Source: Sphingomonadales bacterium UBA2683
GTDB taxonomy: Bacteria; Pseudomonadota; Alphaproteobacteria; Sphingomonadales; Sphingomonadaceae
Direction: 5' to 3'
DNA length: 64,000 nt
Assembly (NCBI GenBank): GCA_002354635.1
Contig: DELZ01000002.1
Location: forward strand, 413,012-477,011
Both the position numbers and the translations under genes were made by a program. Each line of letters opens with the position of its first letter. The first letter of the stretch is position 1. Below the pieces are notes generated by a model. That model had not been told where the DNA came from. It saw only the letters and a program-made list of their open reading frames with translations, and ran no database searches. Below, piece by piece: positions 27,018 to 35,188 of this stretch.

Positions 27018-27109
27018 AATCGCGCACAACCATTTCTTGGAACAATGTCCGATGGTATCAAGCCACACGCATAACCGCTCTTTTGGCACAGCATCGCAAT
27101 CCCTATATC

Positions 27110-27511
27110 ATGACCATGACCAACTCCCCGACCATCACCGATTTCGAAACCATCGCCCGGAGCGTGTTCGAAACCATCCCGGCACCATTCGCAGAACATC
27201 TCACCGATATCCTGCTGCGCATCGAGGACTGGCCTTCGCAGGAGATATTGGACCATTTCGGGATGACCAGTCGCTATCAATTATCCGGGCTGTATCAGGG
27301 CGTACCGGTCGGAGAAAAATCGCAGTGGGCACAGCCGGGCGCGGAGGGGGATCATATCACGCTCTATCGCCGTCCGCTGCTTGCGGAAATGGCGCAGACC
27401 GGCGTCGCACTTGAAATGCTGATCCGTCATGTTGTCATCCACGAGGTCGGCCATCATTTTGGTCTCAGCGATGCCGACATGCACGCGATCGAGGATAGCG
27501 TGGAGGATTGA
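27110..27511 (+). CDS. Metallopeptidase-family protein (DUF1025-like zincin)
   Basis: 133 aa. The zinc motif HEVGHHFGLSD sits near the C terminus (HExxH plus third ligand region), typical of the short metallopeptidase family with about 130 aa. Starts at 27110 (MTMTNSPT) or 27116; a TTG further upstream is less likely. Compact cytosolic protein with no signal peptide. The substrate is unknown. It is flanked by repeat element A on the left. Confidence 0.83.
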   Translation: MTMTNSPTITDFETIARSVFETIPAPFAEHLTDILLRIEDWPSQEILDHFGMTSRYQLSGLYQGVPVGEKSQWAQPGAEGDHITLYRRPLLAEMAQTGVALEMLIRHVVIHEVGHHFGLSDADMHAIEDSVED

Positions 27512-27535
27512 GCGCGCCCGGCTCGCGAAACCGGA

Positions 27536-29011
27536 TCAGGCCTGATAAGTCGGCGATTCCTTGCCAGCCAGGCTGACCCCGACAATTGCCGCCATCGCTG
27601 CGGCAAATCCCGGAATGATCTCGTAAACCCCGGGTCCGCCCATGAAGCTCCCGTTCCAGCCCAGCGAAATCCACAGGATCACCACGCCGGCCCCGGTCAC
27701 CAGTCCGGCCACCGCGCCCGCACCGGTCATTCGCGGCCAGGTCAGTGACAGCAGGATCAGTGGTCCGAACGCCGCGCCAAAGCCGGCCCAGGCGTTGCTC
27801 ACCAGCCCCAGCACCTTGCTGTCCGGATCGCGCGCGATATAGATTGCCACCAGCGCGACCAGCGCCACGGCAATCCGCCCGACATTGACGGTTTCCCGCT
27901 CGCTGGCCTGCTTGCGCAGGAACAGCCGGTAGAAATCCTCGGTCAGCGAACTGGACGAGACCAGCAATTGCGAGCTGATCGTGCTCATGATTGCCGCCAG
28001 CAGCGCCGCCAGCAGGAACCCGGTGATCAGCGGGTGGAACAAGGCATTGGCCAGCAGGATGAAGATCGTTTCCGGATCCTCGAGCACCAGTCCGTTACGC
28101 TCGACATAGGCGCGGCCGGTGATGCCCACGCCGATTGCGCCGATCAGGGCGACGCCCATCCAGCTCATGCCGACCGTCCGCGCCTTGGCGACATCGGGGA
28201 TCGACCGGATCGCCATGAACCGCACGATGATATGCGGCTGCCCGAAATAGCCCAGCCCCCAGGTCACCGCCGACAGAAAACCGATGAACGACAGGCCCGC
28301 CGTCAGGCTGAGAAAATCGGGGTCGACCCCGGCCAGCGTCGCCGCCACCGCGCTCGCGCCGCCATCGTCGGTCAGCACGACGATCGGCATCAGCACCAGC
28401 GCCACCACCATGATGCAGCCCTGGACAAAATCGGTCAGGCTAACCGCCAGAAAGCCGCCGATCATGGTATAGGCCAGCACCACACCAGCGGTCAGCCAGA
28501 TGCCGGTCATATAGTCGCTCATCCCGGTGTCGCCGAACAGCCCGGCAAAGCTGGTCTCGAACAATTTGCCGCCACCGACCAGGCCGGCTGCGGTGTAGAC
28601 CGCGAAGAACAGGACGATGATGATCGCCGAGGTCACCCGCAGCTGCAACGCCTTGTCGGGGAAGCGGTTGGCAAGAAATTCGGGGATGGTGAGGGCGTTG
28701 CCCATGCGTTCGGTCTGTTCGCGCAACCGCGGTGCGACCACGATCCAGTTGACCAGCGCGCCGACAAACAGGCCGATGCCGATCCACACCTCGACCAGTC
28801 CCGCCGCATAAAGCGCTCCTGGCAAGCCGAGCAGCAGCCAGCCGGACATGTCGGACGCCCCGGCGGACAAGGCCGCCACCGCCGGATGGAGATTGCGGCC
28901 ACCGAGCAGATAGCCTTCGCTGCTGTCGGTAGATTGGCGCCAGGCGTAAAAGCCGATGGCCAGCATGAGAATGAAGTAGAGGGCGAGTGAAATAAGGGTT
29001 CCGGTCTGCAT
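27536..29011 (-). CDS. putP: Sodium/proline symporter
   Basis: SSS-family transporter of 491 aa with about 13 membrane helices. Recognisable are SDMSGWLLLGLPGALYAAGL (the TM2 region of PutP with the Na+/proline site) and the SSS signature near GFLAVSLTDFVQG. QLLVSSSSLTEDFYR and AWAGFGAAFGPLILLSL are also typical of PutP. Probably imports proline for growth or osmoprotection. No putA is in the window. The 225 nt upstream of its start hold repeat element B. Confidence 0.92.
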   Translation of the reverse strand: MQTGTLISLALYFILMLAIGFYAWRQSTDSSEGYLLGGRNLHPAVAALSAGASDMSGWLLLGLPGALYAAGLVEVWIGIGLFVGALVNWIVVAPRLREQTERMGNALTIPEFLANRFPDKALQLRVTSAIIIVLFFAVYTAAGLVGGGKLFETSFAGLFGDTGMSDYMTGIWLTAGVVLAYTMIGGFLAVSLTDFVQGCIMVVALVLMPIVVLTDDGGASAVAATLAGVDPDFLSLTAGLSFIGFLSAVTWGLGYFGQPHIIVRFMAIRSIPDVAKARTVGMSWMGVALIGAIGVGITGRAYVERNGLVLEDPETIFILLANALFHPLITGFLLAALLAAIMSTISSQLLVSSSSLTEDFYRLFLRKQASERETVNVGRIAVALVALVAIYIARDPDSKVLGLVSNAWAGFGAAFGPLILLSLTWPRMTGAGAVAGLVTGAGVVILWISLGWNGSFMGGPGVYEIIPGFAAAMAAIVGVSLAGKESPTYQA

Positions 29012-29101
29012 CCGGCATACATAACGATTTTGGCGCGCGAGTCACCTTTTGCGTTTTTGGGGCAAGGACAACCGTACAGCTTATCGCAATTGCCTCCAAA
29101 A

Positions 29102-29228
29102 TCCTCCCCGGCACGGGGAGGGGGGCCGCGCGAAGCGTGGTGGAGGGGGCGTGCGTCTGAACGCAGCGCTCAGACGTAGGCCCCTCCGTCAGCCCTGCGG
29201 GCTGCCACCTCCCTGCAAGCGGGGAGGA
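29102..29228. repeat. Palindromic element B, inverted pair
   Basis: Two half-elements face each other. The left half (29102-29149) has hairpin 1 CCTCCCC-GGCAC-GGGGAGG and hairpin 2 CCGCGC-GAA-GCGTGG before TGGAGGGG. The right half (29181-29228), read on the other strand, has CCTCCCC-GCTTGCA-GGGAGG and CAGCCC-GCA-GGGCTG before GGAGGGG. Between them CGTCTGA...TCAGACG (29154-29176) forms a further 7-bp stem. It is a REP/BIME-like unit between putP and the NYN gene. Confidence 0.85.
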
Positions 29229-29236
29229 TAGGCGAC

Positions 29237-29995
29237 CTACCGCAATCGTTTCACAAACAGATGGCCGTGATCGTCGCGCTTGGTCTGGAAATTGGGCACG
29301 CTTTCAAACATTTCCGACAGCCGGGAAAAGCCGTAGTTGCGGACATCGAAGCTCGACCGGTTGCCGGCGATCTTGCCGACCTCGCTGAGGCTGGCATAGC
29401 CCTCGGCGTCGCGCTTGCTCGCCTGGTAGGCGTCGATCAGCAGGTTGAGCAGTTCGTCGTCGACCTTGCCGTTGCTGTCGCCGCTATTGCCGGATGTTTC
29501 CGCCCTGGCCGCCGTCTTGACGTCACTTTTGCCACCGCCGCGGTTGCGCTTGTCGGCCTTGATCAGCGCATCGACGTCGATAAAGCGGCTGCACGCCTGG
29601 CGAAAGCCTTCCGGCGTCTTGGCGCTGCCAAAGCCGTAGACCGGCAGCCCCTCCTGCCGGATCCGCATCGCCAGCGGCATGAAGTCGCTGTCGCTCGACA
29701 TGATACCGAAGCCGCTGACATTGCCGCGGAACAGCAGGTCCATGGCGTCGATCGTCATCTTCATGTCGGTGGCATTCTTGCCCTTGGTCAGGTCGAACTG
29801 CTGCTGCGGCTCGATGCCATATTTGTGCAATATATCGACCCAGCCCTTGAGCGACTGCTTGCGCCAGTTGCCATAGGCGCGGCGGATATTCACGGTGCCG
29901 AGCTCGGCCAGCGCGGTCAGCACCGGGTCGATGCCGTTATGGCTGGCATTGTCGGAATCGATCAGCAGGGCGATATTGTCATTATTCTGGTTCAT
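29237..29995 (-). CDS. NYN-domain nuclease-like protein with C-terminal LOTUS/OST-HTH
   Basis: 252 aa. The NYN (PIN-like) core spans about residues 5-150: IALLIDSDNAS, KNATDMKMTIDAMDLL and GIMSSDSDFMPLAMRIRQEG supply the acidic metal-binding residues. A Gly/Ser/Lys-rich linker is followed by an OST-HTH/LOTUS domain (about 180-252: SEVGKIAGNRSSFDVRNYGF ... LFVKRLR). This suggests an RNA-binding ribonuclease. The ATG at 29995 is chosen although the frame extends to 30055; the SD is weak. Confidence 0.85.
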   Translation of the reverse strand: MNQNNDNIALLIDSDNASHNGIDPVLTALAELGTVNIRRAYGNWRKQSLKGWVDILHKYGIEPQQQFDLTKGKNATDMKMTIDAMDLLFRGNVSGFGIMSSDSDFMPLAMRIRQEGLPVYGFGSAKTPEGFRQACSRFIDVDALIKADKRNRGGGKSDVKTAARAETSGNSGDSNGKVDDELLNLLIDAYQASKRDAEGYASLSEVGKIAGNRSSFDVRNYGFSRLSEMFESVPNFQTKRDDHGHLFVKRLR

Positions 29996-30116
29996 TTCGC
30001 GTAGATGGACTGCGTCGGCAGGCCGTTCAAGGGGAAAAAGCCTGTCCCGCAGCACACCGGATCAACCGGGCTGCCCGCCATACTGTCGGGAAATCGTAAC
30101 CCGGCGGTGCAAAATC

Positions 30117-30743
30117 CTAGGGTACCAGCCAGCTACCGTCCCATTGCCGGTCCGCCGCATTCCACCGAAACCGGGCGCGCCGATGGCCTGCGTGCGCGAG
30201 ATAGAGCCATTCGATCGTCTCCACCTCGACCAGCAATATTGCGAAATTGGCCCGCGCGGGGATGACCTGTTCCGGCGTCGGCCTCACGCCCTCTATGGCA
30301 GGATCAAGGCCGGAACCTGGCGCAGCGAGCGGGCTGCCCGGCGCCGGATCGGCCAAATAGCACCGTTGGCCATAGAGCGAAGCCTGTTGCCACGCGGCGT
30401 CCGCCTCGGGACCCGTCGATTGCACCGCCGCCTTGCCAGACAGGCGCAACTGGACTTTTGCACCGGGATGATAGCCCAGCACGGAAATGGCGCTTTCATG
30501 ACCGATATCGGAGACTTTGGAGACCCGCCTGTCGGTGTTGAAGCGCAATTGGCGCCGAAACTTGTCGACCGACCGCAACACCATGATCCGTTGACTGGGC
30601 GCACCATCCCGCGTCACGGTAGCGACCGCGGGTGTGTGCAACGGTGAATGGCGATCCGTCGCGCCGATGCTCAAAAGATCCCATGATTCCTGAAGAGACA
30701 GAACCAAGTCATTGTGAATCAGGTCTTTTCTGACTTGGCTCAT
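30117..30743 (-). CDS. Pyridoxamine 5'-phosphate oxidase-like flavoprotein (Alr4036 type)
   Basis: 208 aa with the split-barrel FMN-binding fold of general stress/PNPOx-like proteins: TPAVATVTRDGAPSQRIMVLR at the start and AILLVEVETIEWLYLAHAGHRRARFRW at the end, the usual 'veW..L....h.R..f' ending. It is the last gene of the sbtA-sbtB-CA unit; its start overlaps the carbonic anhydrase stop by 4 nt. Its role in that context is unknown; true PdxH activity is not assured. Confidence 0.8.
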   Translation of the reverse strand: MSQVRKDLIHNDLVLSLQESWDLLSIGATDRHSPLHTPAVATVTRDGAPSQRIMVLRSVDKFRRQLRFNTDRRVSKVSDIGHESAISVLGYHPGAKVQLRLSGKAAVQSTGPEADAAWQQASLYGQRCYLADPAPGSPLAAPGSGLDPAIEGVRPTPEQVIPARANFAILLVEVETIEWLYLAHAGHRRARFRWNAADRQWDGSWLVP

Positions 30744-31366
30744 CCAACCGCAGAAAATTCGCCACTGGCTTCGTCAAGCGTGAAAAGCGTGGCTTCGCCA
30801 ATCGCATACCAGGCCCCGTGCAGTTTCAGTTCGCCGCGTTTCTCGCGCTCGGCAATGAACGGAAATGTGCGTAGATTGTTCAGACTGATCTTGACCGCTT
30901 CCAGTTCCAGCGCGCGCTGCGGATCGTCGTGATCCTGCTCGACCACCCTGTTCCGGGCAGCGGTGATGATCGACATCCAGTCGTCAATGAAACTGTGTCC
31001 GGCAACACCGAGATCACCGCCCTTGAGCGCTGCGCTGATGCCGCCGCACTGGCCATGGCCCATGACCACAACATGTTTGACGTTCAGCCCGGTGACCCCG
31101 AATTCGATCGCAGCGGACGCGCCATGAATGCCGCCGCGGTCGTCAAAGGGCGGCACCAGATTGGCAACATTGCGCAGCGCGAACATCTGGCCCGGTCCGG
31201 TGTCGAAAATCGTCGCCGGATCGACCCGGCTATCGCAACAGGAAATGACCATGACCGGCGGATTCTGGCCATGCTGGGACAGTTCGTCGAAGCGCGCCTT
31301 CTGGCGCGGATAGCTATATTCGCGAAATCTCTTGTAACCATCAAGCAAGGCATTGAATTCAGGCAT
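30740..31366 (-). CDS. Beta-class carbonic anhydrase
   Basis: Interconverts CO2 and bicarbonate. 208 aa. Zinc ligands are Cys in ISCCDSRVDP (first Cys-x-Asp-x-Arg dyad included) and the His/Cys pair in MGHGQCGGI. It begins immediately after the sbtB stop (no gap), and its last bases overlap the PNPOx-like gene. Together with the bicarbonate transporter upstream it forms a probable bicarbonate uptake/hydration unit. Confidence 0.93.
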   Translation of the reverse strand: MPEFNALLDGYKRFREYSYPRQKARFDELSQHGQNPPVMVISCCDSRVDPATIFDTGPGQMFALRNVANLVPPFDDRGGIHGASAAIEFGVTGLNVKHVVVMGHGQCGGISAALKGGDLGVAGHSFIDDWMSIITAARNRVVEQDHDDPQRALELEAVKISLNNLRTFPFIAEREKRGELKLHGAWYAIGEATLFTLDEASGEFSAVG

Positions 31367-31678
31367 TTAAAAACGATCTCCACGGACGACTTCAACATTG
31401 CCGATGGTGATCAGCAGGCCGTGACTTTCGAGCAGCGGAGCGACCTCGTCGGCAAAGCTGCCGGCCTTTTCCTCGCTGGCGATCATCAGGACAATCGATT
31501 TCGCTGCCGCCCCGGTGATCTCGTCATGATCCCAGCGACCGTCGCGACCGCCACCCGAAGCAATCTTGATCACGCTCCAGCCGGAAATATCGATCTTTTT
31601 GGCAATCGCAATGATTCTCGGAACCAGAGGTGTGTCGACCAAAATCTCGATCCGTTTGCGCTGGACGGTTGCAACCAT
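31367..31678 (-). CDS. sbtB: P-II-like regulatory protein, SbtB type
   Basis: 103 aa, PII fold. The VDTPLVPRIIAIAKKIDISGWSVI first strand-helix, a T-loop region GGGRDGRWDHDEITG and the closing GNVEVVRGDRF follow SbtB more than GlnB/GlnK (no uridylylated YKG.EY Tyr loop). In cyanobacteria SbtB binds adenyl nucleotides and gates SbtA. The C-terminal Cys pair of some cyanobacterial SbtB is absent here. It starts 3 nt after the sbtA stop. Confidence 0.85.
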   Translation of the reverse strand: MVATVQRKRIEILVDTPLVPRIIAIAKKIDISGWSVIKIASGGGRDGRWDHDEITGAAAKSIVLMIASEEKAGSFADEVAPLLESHGLLITIGNVEVVRGDRF

Positions 31679-31681
31679 GAA

Positions 31682-32674
31682 TTACCCTATGAACTTGGCC
31701 AGAAAATTGGCGAGTGCGGCAAATAGCGAGATACCGAAAATAATATTGAAAGGGAAGGTGATACCCAGCGACATCGAGAGATAGATACCGGGGTCGGCCT
31801 GCGGCAATGCTAGCCGCATCGCTGCCGGGACTGCGATATAGGAAGCGCTGGCCGAAAGCACGCCCAATATCGCGGCGGAACCGGGATCAAGCCCTATCAA
31901 GGTGCCGACCAGTGTCCCGATGCTGCCATTGATAATCGGCAACAGCACCGCCAGCGATGCGAGCGGAACGGTGATTTTCTTGGTTTGCAGTAACCGCCGC
32001 GCGGCAATCAGGCCCATATCTAGCAGGAACAGGCACAGCACCCCGTTGAAACCGATGGCAAATAGCGGTTTGATGGGTTCGAAACGCGCCTCGCCCGCGA
32101 CCATGCCTATCGCGAAAGCGCCCAGCAGGAGGATGACGGAGCCGTTGGTCAGCACCTCGTGGATCAGGCTCGATCCGCCGTCCCGGTTGTCGCTTGCTCC
32201 ACTGGGCAATTCCGTCTTTTTCGCATAGGCTCTGGCCAGCAAGAGACCGGTAATGATTGCCGGCGTTTCCATCAGCGCCATGACGCCGACCATGAAGCCG
32301 TCCGGTCGCATGCCTTGTCCGGTCAAAAGTTCGATGGCGGTAACAAAGGTGACGACGCTGACCGAGCCATAATGGGCCGCAACGGCGCCGGCATCGATCG
32401 CGTCGAGCTTGCCCAAGGATCTCAGCAGGAAAAAGGCAAGAATCGGCAAGGTAAAGCCGAGCGCAATGCCAGCCACCGCGGCGGACAGCAATTCGCTGGA
32501 AAAACCCGTCGAGGCGACTTCAACGCCACCTTTGAGACCGATTGCCGCCATCAGATAGATGGACATTGCTTTGGCAAAGGGTTCCGGGATGGTAAGATCG
32601 GATCGGATACAAGCGGCAAAAAAACCAAGTATGAAGAACAAAATCACCGGTGATGTGAGTGTCTCGATGATCAT
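31682..32674 (-). CDS. sbtA: Sodium-dependent bicarbonate transporter, SbtA family
   Basis: 330 aa with about ten membrane helices in two inverted halves. Characteristic segments are MAAIGLKGGVEVA, AAHYGSVSVVTFVTAIELL and SASASYIAVPAAMRLALPQADPGIYLSMSLGITFPFNI, the last being the SbtA C-terminal core. The ATG at 32674 is preceded by a GGGGACGG stretch; a frame extension to 32731 gives an atypical N terminus. It leads the operon and is divergent from lipA across 64 nt. The substrate is inferred from family and from the carbonic anhydrase in the operon. Confidence 0.9.
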   Translation of the reverse strand: MIIETLTSPVILFFILGFFAACIRSDLTIPEPFAKAMSIYLMAAIGLKGGVEVASTGFSSELLSAAVAGIALGFTLPILAFFLLRSLGKLDAIDAGAVAAHYGSVSVVTFVTAIELLTGQGMRPDGFMVGVMALMETPAIITGLLLARAYAKKTELPSGASDNRDGGSSLIHEVLTNGSVILLLGAFAIGMVAGEARFEPIKPLFAIGFNGVLCLFLLDMGLIAARRLLQTKKITVPLASLAVLLPIINGSIGTLVGTLIGLDPGSAAILGVLSASASYIAVPAAMRLALPQADPGIYLSMSLGITFPFNIIFGISLFAALANFLAKFIG

Positions 32675-32738
32675 CGCGTTGCCCGTCCCCTCATTTTGAC
32701 AGTCGATTAGCAAGCATATCGCGGTTGGCAAGCAGGAT

Positions 32739-33713
32739 ATGCGTCGCTATCTGATAGAAATGAACGAAATTACAAGAATAAGCGCGCCGGAAGGCAAGCC
32801 CGAGCGACTCCGCAAACCCGACTGGATCAGGGTCAAGGCTCCCATGGGTGCGGAATTTGAAAAAACCCGCAATTTGATGCGCGAGCACAAGCTGAACACG
32901 GTGTGCGAGGAAGCCGCGTGCCCCAATATCGGTGAGTGCTGGACCAAGAAGCACGCTACGGTGATGATTCTCGGCGATGTCTGCACCCGGGCGTGTGCCT
33001 TCTGCAATGTCAAAACCGGCATGCCGATGCCGGTCGATCTGCTGGAACCGCAGCATACGGCCGATGCCGCCGCCAAACTCGGGCTGGAACATATCGTCAT
33101 AACTTCGGTCGACCGGGATGATCTCGCGGACGGTGGTGCCAGCCAGTTCGTCAAGGTGATCGAGGCGCTGCGCCGCACCACGCCCCAGACGACGATCGAA
33201 ATATTGACACCCGATTTCCGCAACAAGACAGAAGCGGCGGTCGAGGCCATCGTCGCCGCGCGTCCCGATGTCTATAATCACAATCTGGAAACGGTGCCGC
33301 GTCTCTACCCGACGATTCGGCCGGGCGCCCGCTATTATGCCTCGCTGCGCCTGCTCGAGCAGGTCAAGCGCCTGGATCCGTCGATCTTCACCAAGTCCGG
33401 CATCATGCTGGGACTCAGCGAACAAAGGCTGGAAGTGCATCAGGTGATGGACGACATGCGCAGCGCGGATATCGATTTTCTGACCATGGGCCAGTATCTG
33501 CAACCCACCACCAAGCATGTGAAGGTCAGCGAATTCGTCAAGCCGCAGGCCTTTGACGCCTATGCGTCGGTCGCGCGGGCAAAGGGCTTTCTGCTGGTAG
33601 CATCCAGCCCGCTGACCCGTTCGAGCTACCACGCCGGCGAAGATTTCGCCAAAATGCGGCAGGCGCGCGAGGAAAAGCTGGCGCGCTCCGGTGCCCTGCA
33701 TGCCGGTTCATAG
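32739..33713 (+). CDS. lipA: Lipoyl synthase
   Basis: Radical SAM enzyme inserting sulfur into octanoyl groups. 324 aa from the ATG at 32739. The auxiliary cluster Cys motif is CEEAACPNIGEC, the radical SAM motif CTRACAFCN (CxxxCxxC), and the C-terminal RSSY motif is in TRSSYHAGEDF. AGGA lies only one base before this ATG; the alternative at 32760 (MNEITRIS) lacks an SD, so the start is uncertain. The stop overlaps the following gene. Confidence 0.94.
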   Translation: MRRYLIEMNEITRISAPEGKPERLRKPDWIRVKAPMGAEFEKTRNLMREHKLNTVCEEAACPNIGECWTKKHATVMILGDVCTRACAFCNVKTGMPMPVDLLEPQHTADAAAKLGLEHIVITSVDRDDLADGGASQFVKVIEALRRTTPQTTIEILTPDFRNKTEAAVEAIVAARPDVYNHNLETVPRLYPTIRPGARYYASLRLLEQVKRLDPSIFTKSGIMLGLSEQRLEVHQVMDDMRSADIDFLTMGQYLQPTTKHVKVSEFVKPQAFDAYASVARAKGFLLVASSPLTRSSYHAGEDFAKMRQAREEKLARSGALHAGS

Positions 33714-34185
33714 GGAAACCCGCGATCTGCCCTACAGCGCGGCGCAAATGTTCGCGCTGGTCGCCGATGTCGGTCGCTACCAGGAATTCTTGCCCTGGGT
33801 GGTCGGAACCCGTGTCCGCTCCGACAGCGAAACCGAAATGCTGGCCGACGTTCTCGTCGGATTCAAGGGACTCAGGGAGCAGTTTTCCTCACGGGTGATC
33901 AAGGTGCGCAATGAATCGATCGATGTCGACTATCTCGACGGACCGCTGAAGCAACTGCACAACGAATGGCGGTTCCGGTCGCGTGAGGGTGGCGGATGCC
34001 ATGTCGACTTCTATGTAGAATTCACGTTCAAGAACCGGATGTTCGAAAAGCTGGCCGGGCAAATGTTCGCCAAGGCACTGCACAAGATGACCAGCGCCTT
34101 TGTCGAACGCGCCGGCGAAATATATGGTAACAGCTATTCGCTGTCGTCGGGCAACAACAGTTCCAGCGCCACCCGCACCGCCTGA
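33700..34185 (+). CDS. COQ10/RatA-like START-domain protein
   Basis: 161 aa: SRPBCC/START fold, with PYSAAQMFALVADVGRYQEFLPW near the N terminus, the COQ10 family signature. Members bind ubiquinone (COQ10) or act in ribosome-associated toxicity (RatA); the alphaproteobacterial type is usually annotated as a ubiquinone-binding protein. The ATG at 33700 overlaps the lipA 3' end by 14 nt. Its 3' end overlaps the convergent cinA-like gene by 52 nt. Confidence 0.85.
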   Translation: MPVHRETRDLPYSAAQMFALVADVGRYQEFLPWVVGTRVRSDSETEMLADVLVGFKGLREQFSSRVIKVRNESIDVDYLDGPLKQLHNEWRFRSREGGGCHVDFYVEFTFKNRMFEKLAGQMFAKALHKMTSAFVERAGEIYGNSYSLSSGNNSSSATRTA

Positions 34186-34649
34186 AATCGGATATCGGCA
34201 CGCGATTTGTCCGCTCCGAAATTTTTCCGGTCCGCCACCACATCTTCGACATTTTTGCCTTTTTCGGCCTTGGCAAATACCACCGTGCCAACCGGCTTTT
34301 TCTCGGTTCCACCACCCGGTCCGGCGACGCCGGTGATTGCCACCGCCACGTCGCAGCCCGATTGTTCCAGCGCGCCCTGTGCCATCTCCCATGCTACCGC
34401 GATCGACACAGCACCAAAGGTTTCCAGCAGGTCGCCGCTCACGCCCAGCAGCTTCTGTTTGGCACCGTTGGAATAAGTCGCGAAACCGCAATCGAATACA
34501 TCGCTGCTGCCGGCAATCTCCGTCAGAGTTGCCGCAACCAGACCGCCGGTACAGCTTTCCGCCACAGTGATCCGTCGGCCGGCGGCGCGATTCCTCGTGA
34601 TGACCGTTTCAGCCAGTTCGACAAGTTCGCGGGGGAGGAGCTTTTCCAT
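34134..34649 (-). CDS. pncC: CinA-family nicotinamide-nucleotide amidohydrolase
   Basis: 171-aa stand-alone CinA C-terminal domain that deamidates NMN to NaMN in pyridine nucleotide recycling. The nucleophile Ser region is VAESCTGGLVAATLT; ITGVAGPGGGTEKKPVGTVVFA is the other conserved block. It lacks the N-terminal COG1058 domain, as is usual for the short PncC form. Its C terminus lies inside the end of the convergent COQ10-like gene. Confidence 0.9.
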   Translation of the reverse strand: MEKLLPRELVELAETVITRNRAAGRRITVAESCTGGLVAATLTEIAGSSDVFDCGFATYSNGAKQKLLGVSGDLLETFGAVSIAVAWEMAQGALEQSGCDVAVAITGVAGPGGGTEKKPVGTVVFAKAEKGKNVEDVVADRKNFGADKSRADIRFQAVRVALELLLPDDSE

Positions 34650-34669
34650 AGAACCGCGCCGTTAGCGCA

Positions 34670-35188
34670 TCATGCAGGTGCTTTGCAAATGGGAATATCC
34701 TGCTTCTTCCCGTCTTTGGCTGCCGCCTGAACGATCGTGATCGCCAAACTGGCGAGATTGGTCGACGGCATCGGCTCGAGATCACCATAGATTTTGCCGA
34801 TAATGGTGCAGTCCTTGAGCTTGATTTCTTTCTCGATAAGCTGGGTGAACATCGCGTCGGCAATAGGGCGCAGTACCGCATCATCCAGCTCCGGCGGAAG
34901 CGATTTGCCAGCCAGCACGTTTACCGCCATTTTTGCCTGCGGCCAGGCGGTTTCGGATGCTGCGCGATATTTCGCAAGCTGTTGCGAATTTCTCCTCATC
35001 AGCGGTGCCGTTGCAGGCAGGCTGGTCGCGCATTTGGTACGACTTGCATCGACCGCCTTGGGCAGCAGATAGGTTACCAGTGCCTCGGCCTGGACGACGC
35101 TGAGACAGGCTGTTGCCTGGGCGGGTTGTGCGGCAGCGGACTGGGCGAGTCCGATCATGGCAAAACCGGCGGCAATATGGGCTTTCAT
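34670..35188 (-). CDS. Secreted protein, unknown function
   Basis: 172 aa with a signal peptide (cleavage near AAAQPAQ). Mature part all-helical with four cysteines (ACLSVV, TKCATS, KDCTIIG, PICKAPA), likely two disulfides. The ATG overlaps the ispDF stop (TGATGA), so it is the distal gene of that transcript. No recognised family. Confidence 0.65.
   Translation of the reverse strand: MKAHIAAGFAMIGLAQSAAAQPAQATACLSVVQAEALVTYLLPKAVDASRTKCATSLPATAPLMRRNSQQLAKYRAASETAWPQAKMAVNVLAGKSLPPELDDAVLRPIADAMFTQLIEKEIKLKDCTIIGKIYGDLEPMPSTNLASLAITIVQAAAKDGKKQDIPICKAPA

Noticed and set aside
27968..28990. Plus-strand 340-codon frame opposite putP
   Set aside because: Product is mostly Arg, His, Gln, Asp and Gly, typical of the complement of a membrane-protein gene; no real protein pattern.
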